Assembly: GCA_963728495.1 (NCBI GenBank)
Contig: CAVSKI010000003.1
Coordinates: 372,001-436,000, forward strand
Direction: 5' to 3'
DNA: 64,000 bases
Source: JACVRW01 sp963728495
GTDB taxonomy: Bacteria; Actinomycetota; Thermoleophilia; Solirubrobacterales; Thermoleophilaceae
Part shown: in pieces, positions 24,885 to 32,494 of the stretch
Position numbering within the stretch: the first letter of the stretch is position 1
Layout: each line of letters opens with the position of its first letter
Program-made: the position numbers and the translations under genes
Notes under the pieces: model-generated
Databases searched by the model: none
Told to the model about the DNA's origin: nothing
Seen by the model: only the letters and a program-made list of their open reading frames with translations

Positions 24885-25872
24885 TCGCCGCCGGCTGAAG
24901 GATGACCGCGTGGCGGGTCGAGGTGGCTTCTGGCCACGGCCGAACCGCCTCATGCATTCGGCGCAGGTCGCGCTCCAGCCCTGCGCGTGACCTCTCCAGC
25001 TGCCGCCAGGTGACCCTGACCGGACGCCAGCCGGCCGCCTGGAGTAGCCGGTCGCGCTCGCGGTCGCGCTCGTACGCCTGCAGGGTGTCGTGGTAGGAGC
25101 GACCGTCGAGCTCAACGGCCAGCCGCTGCTCGCGCCAGACGCAGTCGACCTCGAAGCCCTCGATCCATTGGTTGGTTTGGGGGCTCGGAAGGCCGAGCTC
25201 GTCGATGAACTCGAGGAATCTCACTTCCAACTCGCTGCGGGTGACGGTGGCGCCCGCGGCCCGGGCCGCGAGCAGGGCGCGAATGGCGGGGGTGCCTGGA
25301 CGCCGTGGGTAGCGGGTGAGGAGGTCGTGAAGCGAGAGATCGTCCAGGAGCCGCTGCGTCTCGGCTTCGTTCAGCGCCCTCTCGAGCTGACGCGGGCGGA
25401 GGGTGGTCGCCATGTCGAGGAGAGTTCTGGTGATCGTGGTCACGGGTATGCCGCCGCGCTGCGTGATCTCGTCCGGCGGGAGCGAGGTCACGCGAAGCTC
25501 GATGCCGCCCGGCGGCCGGCGCTGCCTGGGCACCGTCACGTCGAGTCCACTGAGCGTCGCGACGCCCCAGAGCGCGGCGGCCGGCCGGTGGCTCAGCACC
25601 GCCCCCGGGCCGCCGGCCAGGACCGCTGCCATCCAGCGCCCTTCTCTCGTCAGCGCGTCGTGGCCCGCGGCGTAAACGGCGCGGTGAAGGGGCAGGAGTC
25701 GACCGCGTCGCAGTCGAAAGTCGATCGCATCGGGCCCAACGCCGAGCTCGAGCAGCTGCCGGCGGGCGAGCACGCCGTGCTGGCGTCTCGCTAGGTCGAG
25801 AATCGCCTCGTCTGGGTCATGAACCTTACGTTTGCCGCCTATGTGGCGGTCAACGTAAGGCGCGTCCGGCAT
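24862..25872 (-). CDS. AbiEi-type winged-helix plus DUF559 (Vsr-like nuclease fold) protein, copy 1
   Basis: The 336-residue protein has an N-terminal winged helix of the AbiEi antitoxin kind (about 22-75: ILDLARRQHGVLARRQLLELG), a middle AbiEi-like part with GIPVTTITRTLLDMA (141-155), and a C-terminal DUF559 domain (about 212-295). In the last, Glu214/Glu216, Asp243, Glu254 and Asp256 in VELDG, and His261 match the acidic layout of Vsr/PD-(D/E)XK nucleases. No AbiEii toxin is adjacent. It is related throughout to the gene at 50216. A 37-bp inverted repeat lies in codons 5-17. The function is unknown; DNA binding and possibly cleavage are inferred. Confidence 0.75.
   Translation of the reverse strand: MPDAPYVDRHIGGKRKVHDPDEAILDLARRQHGVLARRQLLELGVGPDAIDFRLRRGRLLPLHRAVYAAGHDALTREGRWMAAVLAGGPGAVLSHRPAAALWGVATLSGLDVTVPRQRRPPGGIELRVTSLPPDEITQRGGIPVTTITRTLLDMATTLRPRQLERALNEAETQRLLDDLSLHDLLTRYPRRPGTPAIRALLAARAAGATVTRSELEVRFLEFIDELGLPSPQTNQWIEGFEVDCVWREQRLAVELDGRSYHDTLQAYERDRERDRLLQAAGWRPVRVTWRQLERSRAGLERDLRRMHEAVRPWPEATSTRHAVILQPAAISASASD
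25824..25860. repeat. Inverted repeat at the 5' end of AbiEi/DUF559 copy 1
   Basis: CCTTACGTT (25824-25832) pairs with AACGTAAGG (25852-25860), and inside it GCCGCC-TATGT-GGCGG gives a second 5-bp stem after a 2-by-2 mismatch. The element spans codons 5-17 of the gene if ATG 25872 is used. It could be an operator for the encoded winged helix or an RNA hairpin near the start. Confidence 0.7.
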
Positions 25873-25908
25873 GACGCCGAGTTTGGCGCGCGGCGTGCGA
25901 CAGGTGGG

Positions 25909-26142
25909 TTACGGGCGTGAAAGCTCGGCCACGGGGGCCTGGGTGCCCTGTGGGGCCTCGGCCAGCGGCTCGCGCTCGGTCTTCGTCCAGTTCTGGCGCC
26001 GGACGAGCTGCCGCATCGCCGAGCGGATCAGGGCGGGCCAGAGCAGCCAGGAGTAGAAGGCGTAGACCTGACCGATGGCAAATCCGGCCAGCCATCCCCG
26101 CGGTCCGCGCCCGCTTCGCGCCGCCCGGCCAGATCCGCGCAA
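25909..26142 (-). CDS. Small basic membrane ORF resembling the C-terminal end of a family 2 glycosyltransferase
   Basis: The 77-residue frame opens with TTG immediately after the coaX stop. It encodes a basic N-terminus, one hydrophobic stretch (about 18-41, LAGFAIGQVYAFYSWLLWPALI) and RRQNWTKTEREPL, the kind of ending seen in membrane glycosyltransferases of family 2. No catalytic part exists upstream because coaX occupies that DNA. It may be a small real protein or the remnant of a larger gene. Adjacency to coaX allows co-transcription. Confidence 0.35.
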   Translation of the reverse strand: MRGSGRAARSGRGPRGWLAGFAIGQVYAFYSWLLWPALIRSAMRQLVRRQNWTKTEREPLAEAPQGTQAPVAELSRP

Positions 26143-26910
26143 TCAGGCTCTATTGCGCTCCCAGATCAGCTTGAGACCCGTGAGGGTCAGCAGGTCGTCG
26201 ACCTCGTCCACCTGATCGCAGAAGGGGACGATCGCCTGGGCGTACCCACCCGTTGCTATCGCCGTCGCCTCGTCGCCGAGCTCTTCGCGCAGGCGGCCGA
26301 CGACTCCATCCACCTGACCGGCGAAGCCGTAGATCACGCCGGCCTGGATGGCCTCCTTGGTGCCCTTGCCGATCGCGTGCGCGGGCTTCTCCATGTCCAC
26401 CCGCGGCAATCGGGCCGTCCGCGCGGCCAGCGCCTCCAGCGAGATCTCGATCCCGGGGGAGATCACTCCGCCCAGGTACTCGCCGGAGCTCGACACGACG
26501 TCGTAGTTGAGCGCGGTGCCGAAGTCGACCGCTATGCAGGCACCGCCGACGCGGTCGTAGGCGGCCACGGCATTGACCAGGCGATCGGCCCCGAGCTCCT
26601 GCGGTGTGTCGATGCGAATCGGCATCCCAGTCTTGAGCCAGGGGCCGACAAGCGTCCCCTGGCCGGCGAGGTAGCGTTCAATCAGGTGCTCGTATTCGCG
26701 GGCCAGCGTGGGCACGACCGAGGAGACGATCGCCGCTTCGGCTTCATCCAGACCGAGGTCGCGCAACCGGAGCAGCGAGGAGATCATCGCCGCCAGCTCG
26801 TCCGCGGTGGCGAAGCGAGCCGTGGCGAAGCGCCAGTGCTCGACCAACTCGTCGTCGCGAAACATGCCCAGGTGGGTCTGGGTGTTGCCGACGTCCACGG
26901 CCAGGAGCAC
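26143..26910 (-). CDS. coaX: Type III pantothenate kinase
   Basis: The 255-residue ASKHA-fold kinase phosphorylates pantothenate in the first step of CoA synthesis. It shows the N-terminal phosphate loop DVGNTQTHLG (6-15), the GADRLVN motif and IAVDFGTALNYDVV, where most relatives have DFGTATT; the Asp is kept. The C-terminal GGYAQ segment is present. It is the last clear gene of the fatty-acid operon, 7 bp after fabI, so CoA and phosphopantetheine supply are tied to lipid synthesis. Confidence 0.95.
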   Translation of the reverse strand: MLLAVDVGNTQTHLGMFRDDELVEHWRFATARFATADELAAMISSLLRLRDLGLDEAEAAIVSSVVPTLAREYEHLIERYLAGQGTLVGPWLKTGMPIRIDTPQELGADRLVNAVAAYDRVGGACIAVDFGTALNYDVVSSSGEYLGGVISPGIEISLEALAARTARLPRVDMEKPAHAIGKGTKEAIQAGVIYGFAGQVDGVVGRLREELGDEATAIATGGYAQAIVPFCDQVDEVDDLLTLTGLKLIWERNRA

Positions 26911-26917
26911 GGGACGA

Positions 26918-27697
26918 CTATTTCAGAGGGGCGCCCATGGCGTGGAAGCCGCCGTCCACGTGCACGATCTCGCCCGTGACCCGGCGTGAGAGGTCGGACA
27001 GCAGGAAGAGCACCGTGTCGGCCACAGCCGCCGCGTCGCTCGTGTCCCAGCCCAGCGGGGCCTGCTCGCCCCACATCGAAGCGAGGTCGTCGAAACCGGG
27101 GATCCCGCCCGCGGCCGGGGTGTCCACGGGGCCGGCGGAGACGAGGTTCACGCGGACGCCTGACGGTCCCAGATCCCGCGCGAGGTAGCGCGAGACCGAC
27201 TCCAAGGCCGCCTTGGCCACGCCCATCCAGTCATAGACCGGCCAGGCAACGGACCCGTCGAAGTCCATGCCCACGAGCGAGCCCCCTTCATTGCTGCTCA
27301 GAAGAGGCAGCAGGGACTCAGCGAGCGCCTTGAAGCTGTACGCGCTCGTCTGAAAGGCGATCGAGGCCGACTCCGCGGGCGCGCTCATGAAGTTGCCCCC
27401 AAGGGCGTCCCCCGGAGCGAAGGCGATCGCGTGCAGCGCACCGTCGATGCCGCCCCAGCGCTCCTTCAGGTCGGAGGCCAGAGCCGCGAAGTCGTCCGGA
27501 TTGTTCACGTCGAGCTCCAGCACGTCCGGCGGCGAGGGCAGCCGCGCGGCCGACCGCTCGGTCATTCGGCGCGTGCGCCCGAAGCCGGTCAGCACGATTT
27601 CGGCGCCCTCCTCCTGGGCCCGCTCGGCCACCGAATAGGCGATCGAGCCCTTGGTCAGGACACCCGTGATCAGGAAGCGCTTGCCCTCGAGGAGCAT
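26918..27697 (-). CDS. fabI: Enoyl-[acyl-carrier-protein] reductase [NADH], FabI/InhA type
   Basis: The 259-residue short-chain reductase catalyses the last step of each elongation cycle. It has the FabI-type nucleotide site ITGVLTKGSIAYSVA (10-24) and the catalytic pair Tyr155 and Lys162 (YDWMGVAKAAL), spaced as in InhA (Y-x6-K). The substrate loop region SAGPVDTPAAGGIPGF follows. Length and order fit a complete enzyme. It lies 4 bp downstream of the MaoC-like dehydratase gene. Confidence 0.95.
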   Translation of the reverse strand: MLLEGKRFLITGVLTKGSIAYSVAERAQEEGAEIVLTGFGRTRRMTERSAARLPSPPDVLELDVNNPDDFAALASDLKERWGGIDGALHAIAFAPGDALGGNFMSAPAESASIAFQTSAYSFKALAESLLPLLSSNEGGSLVGMDFDGSVAWPVYDWMGVAKAALESVSRYLARDLGPSGVRVNLVSAGPVDTPAAGGIPGFDDLASMWGEQAPLGWDTSDAAAVADTVLFLLSDLSRRVTGEIVHVDGGFHAMGAPLK

Positions 27698-27701
27698 CGA
27701 G

Positions 27702-28157
27702 CTAGATGAGAACGGGCTGGGCGCGCCACACGACTTCGACGGTCACGCGCAGCACCATCTTGCCGTGCTGGTTGAGCACCTTCCAGCGGCACTCGACCAA
27801 GCCGTGCTCGTCGTCGAGCTCGCGCGTCTTGGTCACCTCACCCTCCACGTGCACGCTGTCTCCGATCTTGACCGGCGCCTTGAACACCGCGTCCGCGACC
27901 TTGCGCAGGGCCACCACGCGATCGGGGTCGAAGGGCACCAGTCCCGCGGCGCAGGAGAGCACCAGCAGTCCGTGCGCTATGCGCTCGCCGAAGCGGCTCT
28001 CGTCGGCCCATTCGGCGTCGGTGTGCTGCGGGTGATGGTCGCCGGTGAGAGCGGCAAAACTCGCGATGTCGGATTCTCCGATCGTCCGGCTCTCGGTGGC
28101 AAAGCGCTCGCCGATCTCGAGTTGATCGAAGCTCTTGTCGAAGGTCGCGGTGCTCAT
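27702..28157 (-). CDS. MaoC-like (HadB-type) dehydratase
   Basis: The 151-residue hot-dog protein has the hydratase-2 motif FAALTGDHHPQHTDAEWA, placing catalytic Asp40 and His45, followed by FGERIAHGLLVLS. Because no fabZ or fabA is present in this otherwise complete elongation set, it probably dehydrates 3-hydroxyacyl-ACP, as HadAB do in mycobacteria. A single-subunit active enzyme or an unseen partner are both possible. Its ATG overlaps the stop of the upstream GDSL gene (ATGA). Confidence 0.85.
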   Translation of the reverse strand: MSTATFDKSFDQLEIGERFATESRTIGESDIASFAALTGDHHPQHTDAEWADESRFGERIAHGLLVLSCAAGLVPFDPDRVVALRKVADAVFKAPVKIGDSVHVEGEVTKTRELDDEHGLVECRWKVLNQHGKMVLRVTVEVVWRAQPVLI

Positions 28158-28762
28158 GCGGACGCCCGGTTGGCGCGCTCGCGCAGCCGCAGGCGGGCGC
28201 GCAGGGCACGCAGGAACTCCATCGCGGCACGGCGATGGCCCTCCTCGGAGGGGTGGAAGCCGTCGTCGGCGTAGGTGTCGCGGTCGGTGGCCGCGGGGTG
28301 ATCGAAGCCGTCCAGCAGCGCCACGTCGTGACGCTCGGCCACCTCCCGGCAGGCGTCGTTGAACAGCAGCATTCCCTGCTCCACCCGCGCGCGCGAGCGC
28401 GGGCGCAGGTCGAGGAACTGGGAGATGTCGGGGTAGGTGGCGGTCATGATCTCCGCCTCGGGCGCCTCACGGCGCAGCCGCTCGAACATGCGCGACAGAC
28501 GCTGCGCGTACTCGGCCGGATCGGGGCGCGTGGACAGCAGCACGTCGTTGGCCCCGCAAACGAGGGTGACCAGGTCCGGCCGCAGCTCGAGCGCCTGGTC
28601 GACCTGCTCGTTCTCGACGTCCTTCGAGGTTGCGCCGACCCAGGCCAGGTTCTCGTAACGGGTGTCCGGGCCGAGGGCGCGCGCGACCTCGTCGGCCCAG
28701 CGTGGCCCCTCGTCGTTGACCCCCGCGGTGAAGGAATCGCCCAGTGCTACGTAGGTCTTCAT
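28154..28762 (-). CDS. SGNH/GDSL-family hydrolase
   Basis: The 202-residue enzyme starts MKTYVALGDSFTAG, with nucleophile Ser10 in block I. Block III is GANDVL and block V DDGFHPS, supplying the Asp/His pair. It has no signal peptide and is probably a cytosolic esterase or thioesterase. The ATG at 28762 puts the GDS motif at the normal place; the frame extends upstream only into the accD overlap. Lying inside a fatty-acid synthesis operon, it could release or edit acyl groups, which is an inference. Confidence 0.85.
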   Translation of the reverse strand: MKTYVALGDSFTAGVNDEGPRWADEVARALGPDTRYENLAWVGATSKDVENEQVDQALELRPDLVTLVCGANDVLLSTRPDPAEYAQRLSRMFERLRREAPEAEIMTATYPDISQFLDLRPRSRARVEQGMLLFNDACREVAERHDVALLDGFDHPAATDRDTYADDGFHPSEEGHRRAAMEFLRALRARLRLRERANRASA

Positions 28763-28769
28763 GGGGTCC

Positions 28770-30263
28770 TCATAGAGGGATGTTGCCTCCACCGTTGCCG
28801 GAGCGGCCCGGGCCGGAGAGGGCCGCGAGGGCTGCGGCCAGGCGCCGGCGCGTGTCCCGCGGCTCAACCAGCTCGTCGATGAAGCCGGTGCTCGCCGCGA
28901 CCTCGGCCGACACGTGCTCGTCCGCGTACTCGGCGGCGAGCCGGTCGCGGTCGGCCTCGACGTCGTCCGACTCGGCGAGAGCGCGCTTGTGAACGACTCC
29001 GACGGCCTGCTTGGGGCCCATGATCCCGATCTCGGCGTCGGGCCAGGCCAGAGCCAGGTCCGCGCCGAGGTCCTTCGAGTTCATGCAGATGTAGGCGCCG
29101 CCGTACGCCTTGCGCAGTACCACTGTCAGCTTGGGGACCACGGCCTCCGAGAAGGCGTGCAGGAGCTTGGCCCCATGGCGGATCACGCCGAGTCCCTCCT
29201 GCTTGGTTCCCGGCAGGAAGCCCGGCGTGTCGACCAGCACCACCAGCGGCAGGCCGAACGAGTTGCAGGTGCGCACGAACTTGGCCGCCTTCTGCGCGGC
29301 CTCGGCGTCGATCACGCCACCGAGATACCACGGCTGGTTGGCGATCACGCCGACCGCCCGCCCGTCGATGCGGGCGAACGCGGTGACCATGTTGCGTGCC
29401 CAGCGCGAGGAGACCTCGAGCAGGTGCCCGCCGTCCACCAGGGCGGCGATCACGCCGCGCACGTCGTACACCTGCCGCTGCTCGCTCGGGACGATCGTGT
29501 CCGGGGGGGTACCCGGCACGTCCGCCGGCCCGGCGTGGGACGGGGCCTCTCCCGCCCGCTGAGGCAGGTAATAGAGCAGCTCGCGGACAAGGTTGACCGC
29601 GTCCAGATCGTCATGGGCCTCGAACTGGCAGACGCCGTTCTTGGAGTGCACGCGCGAGCCGCCCAGGCCGTCGGAATCGATCTCTTCACCCATGACCTCG
29701 CGTACCACGCCCGGTCCGGTGAGAAACATCGCCGAGCCCTCGGTCATCACCACGAAGTCGGTAAGCGCCGGCGAGTACGAGCCGCCGCCCGCGGACACCC
29801 CGCTGATCACCGAGATCTGGGGAACCTTGCCGGACAGGCGCACGTTCTGGCGGAAGATCCGCCCGTAGCCGCCCAGCGCCGCGATGCCGTCGTCCATCCG
29901 CGCGCCACCCGAGGCGATGAAGCCCACCACCGGGGCGCCGGCGCGCTCGGCCATCTCCATCACGCGGATGATCGTGTCCGCGTGCGCCTCGCCCAGCGCG
30001 CCACCCACGAAGGACTGATCCTGCGCATAGGCGTACACGGGGCTGCCGCCCACGGTGCCCGCGGCGCCGATCACGCCATCGCCGGGACGGGTTCGCTTCG
30101 ACTCACGCCGAGGCAGGACCGTCGAGCGGATCACGTGCAGCGAACCGGGATCGCAGAGGGCCTCCAGCCGTCCGTACGCGTCCAGCATGCGCGGCCCCTT
30201 GTCGCGGACGGCGAAGCGTCCGTCCTTGGCCTGGCCGTTGGCCCTCTCGGCCAATGCGCTCAT
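28770..30263 (-). CDS. accD: Acyl-CoA carboxylase carboxyltransferase (beta-type, AccD/PccB family)
   Basis: The 497-residue protein has two crotonase-like halves of a biotin-dependent carboxyltransferase: GFIASGGARMDDGIAALGGYG and SGVSAGGGSYSPAL in the N half, VDTPGFLPGTKQEGLGVIRHGAKLL and KAYGGAYICMNSKDLGADLALAW in the C half. It would pass CO2 from biotin to acetyl-CoA or propionyl-CoA. The biotin carboxylase/BCCP subunit is not in the window. Its start overlaps the fabF stop (ATGA), so malonyl-CoA supply is coupled to elongation. Confidence 0.92.
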   Translation of the reverse strand: MSALAERANGQAKDGRFAVRDKGPRMLDAYGRLEALCDPGSLHVIRSTVLPRRESKRTRPGDGVIGAAGTVGGSPVYAYAQDQSFVGGALGEAHADTIIRVMEMAERAGAPVVGFIASGGARMDDGIAALGGYGRIFRQNVRLSGKVPQISVISGVSAGGGSYSPALTDFVVMTEGSAMFLTGPGVVREVMGEEIDSDGLGGSRVHSKNGVCQFEAHDDLDAVNLVRELLYYLPQRAGEAPSHAGPADVPGTPPDTIVPSEQRQVYDVRGVIAALVDGGHLLEVSSRWARNMVTAFARIDGRAVGVIANQPWYLGGVIDAEAAQKAAKFVRTCNSFGLPLVVLVDTPGFLPGTKQEGLGVIRHGAKLLHAFSEAVVPKLTVVLRKAYGGAYICMNSKDLGADLALAWPDAEIGIMGPKQAVGVVHKRALAESDDVEADRDRLAAEYADEHVSAEVAASTGFIDELVEPRDTRRRLAAALAALSGPGRSGNGGGNIPL

Positions 30264-31462
30264 GTTGCCTCCAAGACGAGCACTGCGTTGTGCCCGCCGA
30301 ATCCGAATGCGTTGGATATCCCGATGGCCGGTGTGTCGCCGTTTACCAACGGGCGCGCCTCACGGGGCACGTAGTCGAGATCGAGTCCTTCTTCCTGCTC
30401 GTCGTAGTTCAGCGTCGGCGGCGCGATCCGATCGCGCAGCGCCAGCAGGGTGGCGATCGACTCCACGGCGCCGGCGGCGCCGAGAAGGTGACCGATCGCG
30501 GACTTCGTCGAGCTCACCGGAACGGTCTTGGCCCGCTCCTCGCCCAGTGCCTTCTTGATGGCATGGGTCTCGGCCCGATCGTTGAGGGGGGTCGAAGTTC
30601 CGTGCGCGTTGACGTAGACCACGTCTTCAGGTCCCAGGTCCGCGTCTTTGAGGGCAAGCTCGATGGCCTTGGCCGCACCCCGGCCGCTCGGCTCGGGAGC
30701 GGTCAGGTGGTGGGCGTCGGAGGTGGAGGCGTAGCCGCGCAGGACGCCCAGAATGCGGGCGCCGCGCTCCTTGGCCGCCTCTTCTTCCTCCAGCACGAGG
30801 ACGCCCGCGCCCTCGCCCATCACGAATCCGTCGCGCCTGAGGTCGAACGGGCGAGAGATGCCGGAGTCCGACAGCGCGTCCATGCGCCCGAAGGCGGCCG
30901 TGGCAAGCGGTGTGATGGCCGCCTCGCTGCCGCCGGTGACCACGCAGTCGGCGTCCCCGTGGCGGATCAGGCGCTCGGCCATGCCGATGGCGTGCGCGCC
31001 CGCCGCGCAGGCGGACACCGTGCCGAAGGACTGGCCGCGCAGGTCGTGCTTCATGGCCACCACACCGCAGGCGGCGTTGGCCATCAGCAGCGGGATGGAG
31101 AGGGGCGAGATGCGCTCGGCGCCCTGATCGCGCATGACGATGTGCTGGTGCTCGAGCGTCCCGATACCGCCGATACCCGTGCCGATCACGCAAGCCGCGC
31201 GCTCGGGATCACCCGGAGGACCGTCCTCCCAACCCGCGTCCTCGAGTGCCTCCTTGGCCGCAGCAAGGGCGAACTGGGTGTAGCGATCGGAGCGGCGCAC
31301 CTCCTTGATGGAGAGGTGGTCCTTTGGCTCGAACTCGCTCGAACGGCCGAAGCCGTCCTCGATCCCGGACTGCCCCGCAGTCCAGCGCTCGTGCAGCGTG
31401 CGAGCGCCGACGCCCAGGGGCGTGACGGCACCGACGCCGGTGATTACGACCTTGCGCGTCAT
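30260..31462 (-). CDS. fabF: 3-oxoacyl-[acyl-carrier-protein] synthase II
   Basis: The 400-residue condensing enzyme elongates acyl-ACP with malonyl-ACP. The Cys-His-His triad is complete: Cys152 in TVSACAAGAHAIG, the first His in VNAHGTSTPLND and the second in SAIGHLLGAAG. The Lys region is also present. It is full length for FabF. It overlaps acpP upstream (ATGA) and accD downstream. Confidence 0.96.
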   Translation of the reverse strand: MTRKVVITGVGAVTPLGVGARTLHERWTAGQSGIEDGFGRSSEFEPKDHLSIKEVRRSDRYTQFALAAAKEALEDAGWEDGPPGDPERAACVIGTGIGGIGTLEHQHIVMRDQGAERISPLSIPLLMANAACGVVAMKHDLRGQSFGTVSACAAGAHAIGMAERLIRHGDADCVVTGGSEAAITPLATAAFGRMDALSDSGISRPFDLRRDGFVMGEGAGVLVLEEEEAAKERGARILGVLRGYASTSDAHHLTAPEPSGRGAAKAIELALKDADLGPEDVVYVNAHGTSTPLNDRAETHAIKKALGEERAKTVPVSSTKSAIGHLLGAAGAVESIATLLALRDRIAPPTLNYDEQEEGLDLDYVPREARPLVNGDTPAIGISNAFGFGGHNAVLVLEAT

Positions 31463-31707
31463 CCGAGCTTCGACATCACCAGATCGACGGCCTGACGGAC
31501 GGTGGTAATGCCTTCCATGTCCTCGCCCTTGAGCTGTACGCCGTAGTCGTCCTCGACTATCTGCGCCAGCTCGACGAGGTCGAGGGAATCGACGTCCAGG
31601 CTCTCGAACTCGGCGTCGGGTCCGATCTGATCGGGCTCGGCGCCAAACTCCTCGAGCGCCTGGAACACCCTCTGTTCGATTTCTTCGCGGGTGGCGGTAG
31701 CTGCCAT
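31459..31707 (-). CDS. acpP: Acyl carrier protein
   Basis: The 82-residue acidic helical protein carries the phosphopantetheine attachment motif VDSLDLVEL with Ser41. It would shuttle the growing acyl chain between the Fab enzymes. The ATG at 31707 follows an AGGAGA Shine-Dalgarno and gives standard ACP length; the longer frame would run into fabG. Its stop overlaps the fabF start. Confidence 0.96.
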   Translation of the reverse strand: MAATATREEIEQRVFQALEEFGAEPDQIGPDAEFESLDVDSLDLVELAQIVEDDYGVQLKGEDMEGITTVRQAVDLVMSKLG

Positions 31708-31735
31708 GTCTGCTCTCCTTTCTCTAGCTCGATTT

Positions 31736-32494
31736 CTAAGCGGTGAGTCCACCGTCGACGGTCAGGCAAACGCCCGTCACGTACCCGGCCTCGCCCGAGG
31801 CGAGGAAGCGCACGCAGGCGGCAACCTCGTCCGGTGTGCCGGCCCGCCGGGCGGGAACGTGCTGAAGCAGCCCGTCGCCGATGTCTTCGGTCATGTCGGT
31901 TTCGATCAGGCCGGGCGCCACCGCGTTGACGGTCACGCCGCGACGGGCCACCTCGGCGGCCACGGTCTTGGTCATCGCCACCAGGCCGGCCTTGGAGGCC
32001 GCGTAGTTGGCCTGACCCGGGTTCGCGCGCTCGGCGCCCACGACCGAGGCAATGTTCACGACCCGCCCGTAGCGGTTGCGGATCATCGGCCGCAGCGCGC
32101 GGCGAGTGAGGCGAAAGGCGGCCGACAGATTCGTGTCGATCACCTTGGCCCAGTCGTCGTCGTCGATCTGCGGTGAGAGCCCGTCCGCGCGCATCCCCGC
32201 GTTGTTCACGAGCACGAGCACGGGCCCGAACTCCTCCTCGAGCGTCTTGAAGATGGTGTCGGCGGCCTCGGGGTCGCCGATGTCGGCCTGAACCGCGACC
32301 GCGCGCCCGCCGGCGTCGGTGATCTCCTTCACCACGGCGTCGGCGGATTCGGAGTCGCTGCGGTAGTTCACGCCCACCGGCCAGCCTTCTGAGGCCAGAA
32401 CCTTGGCGATGGCGGCGCCGATGCCGCGCGACCCGCCGGTGACGAGCGCGCAGCCGTCCGGACGGCCGTTGGATTCGGCGCTCACGGATCCCAC
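31736..32494 (-). CDS. fabG: 3-oxoacyl-[acyl-carrier-protein] reductase
   Basis: The 252-residue short-chain dehydrogenase has the NADPH motif TGGSRGIG (19-26), NNAG (97-100) and the catalytic Ser150, Tyr164 and Lys168 (YAASK). It reduces 3-oxoacyl-ACP in each cycle. Its 5' end overlaps the fabH 3' end by 13 bp, supporting translational coupling. The N-terminus has about 12 extra polar residues before the first strand. Confidence 0.95.
   Translation of the reverse strand: MGSVSAESNGRPDGCALVTGGSRGIGAAIAKVLASEGWPVGVNYRSDSESADAVVKEITDAGGRAVAVQADIGDPEAADTIFKTLEEEFGPVLVLVNNAGMRADGLSPQIDDDDWAKVIDTNLSAAFRLTRRALRPMIRNRYGRVVNIASVVGAERANPGQANYAASKAGLVAMTKTVAAEVARRGVTVNAVAPGLIETDMTEDIGDGLLQHVPARRAGTPDEVAACVRFLASGEAGYVTGVCLTVDGGLTA

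Noticed and set aside
24862..25872. Considered as a complete AbiE toxin-antitoxin system
   Set aside because: Only the AbiEi-like half is present, fused to DUF559. No AbiEii nucleotidyltransferase motif is found in the neighbouring frames.
28914..30374. 486-codon frame opposite accD
   Set aside because: It is a shadow of a well-supported carboxyltransferase gene, with no domain pattern.
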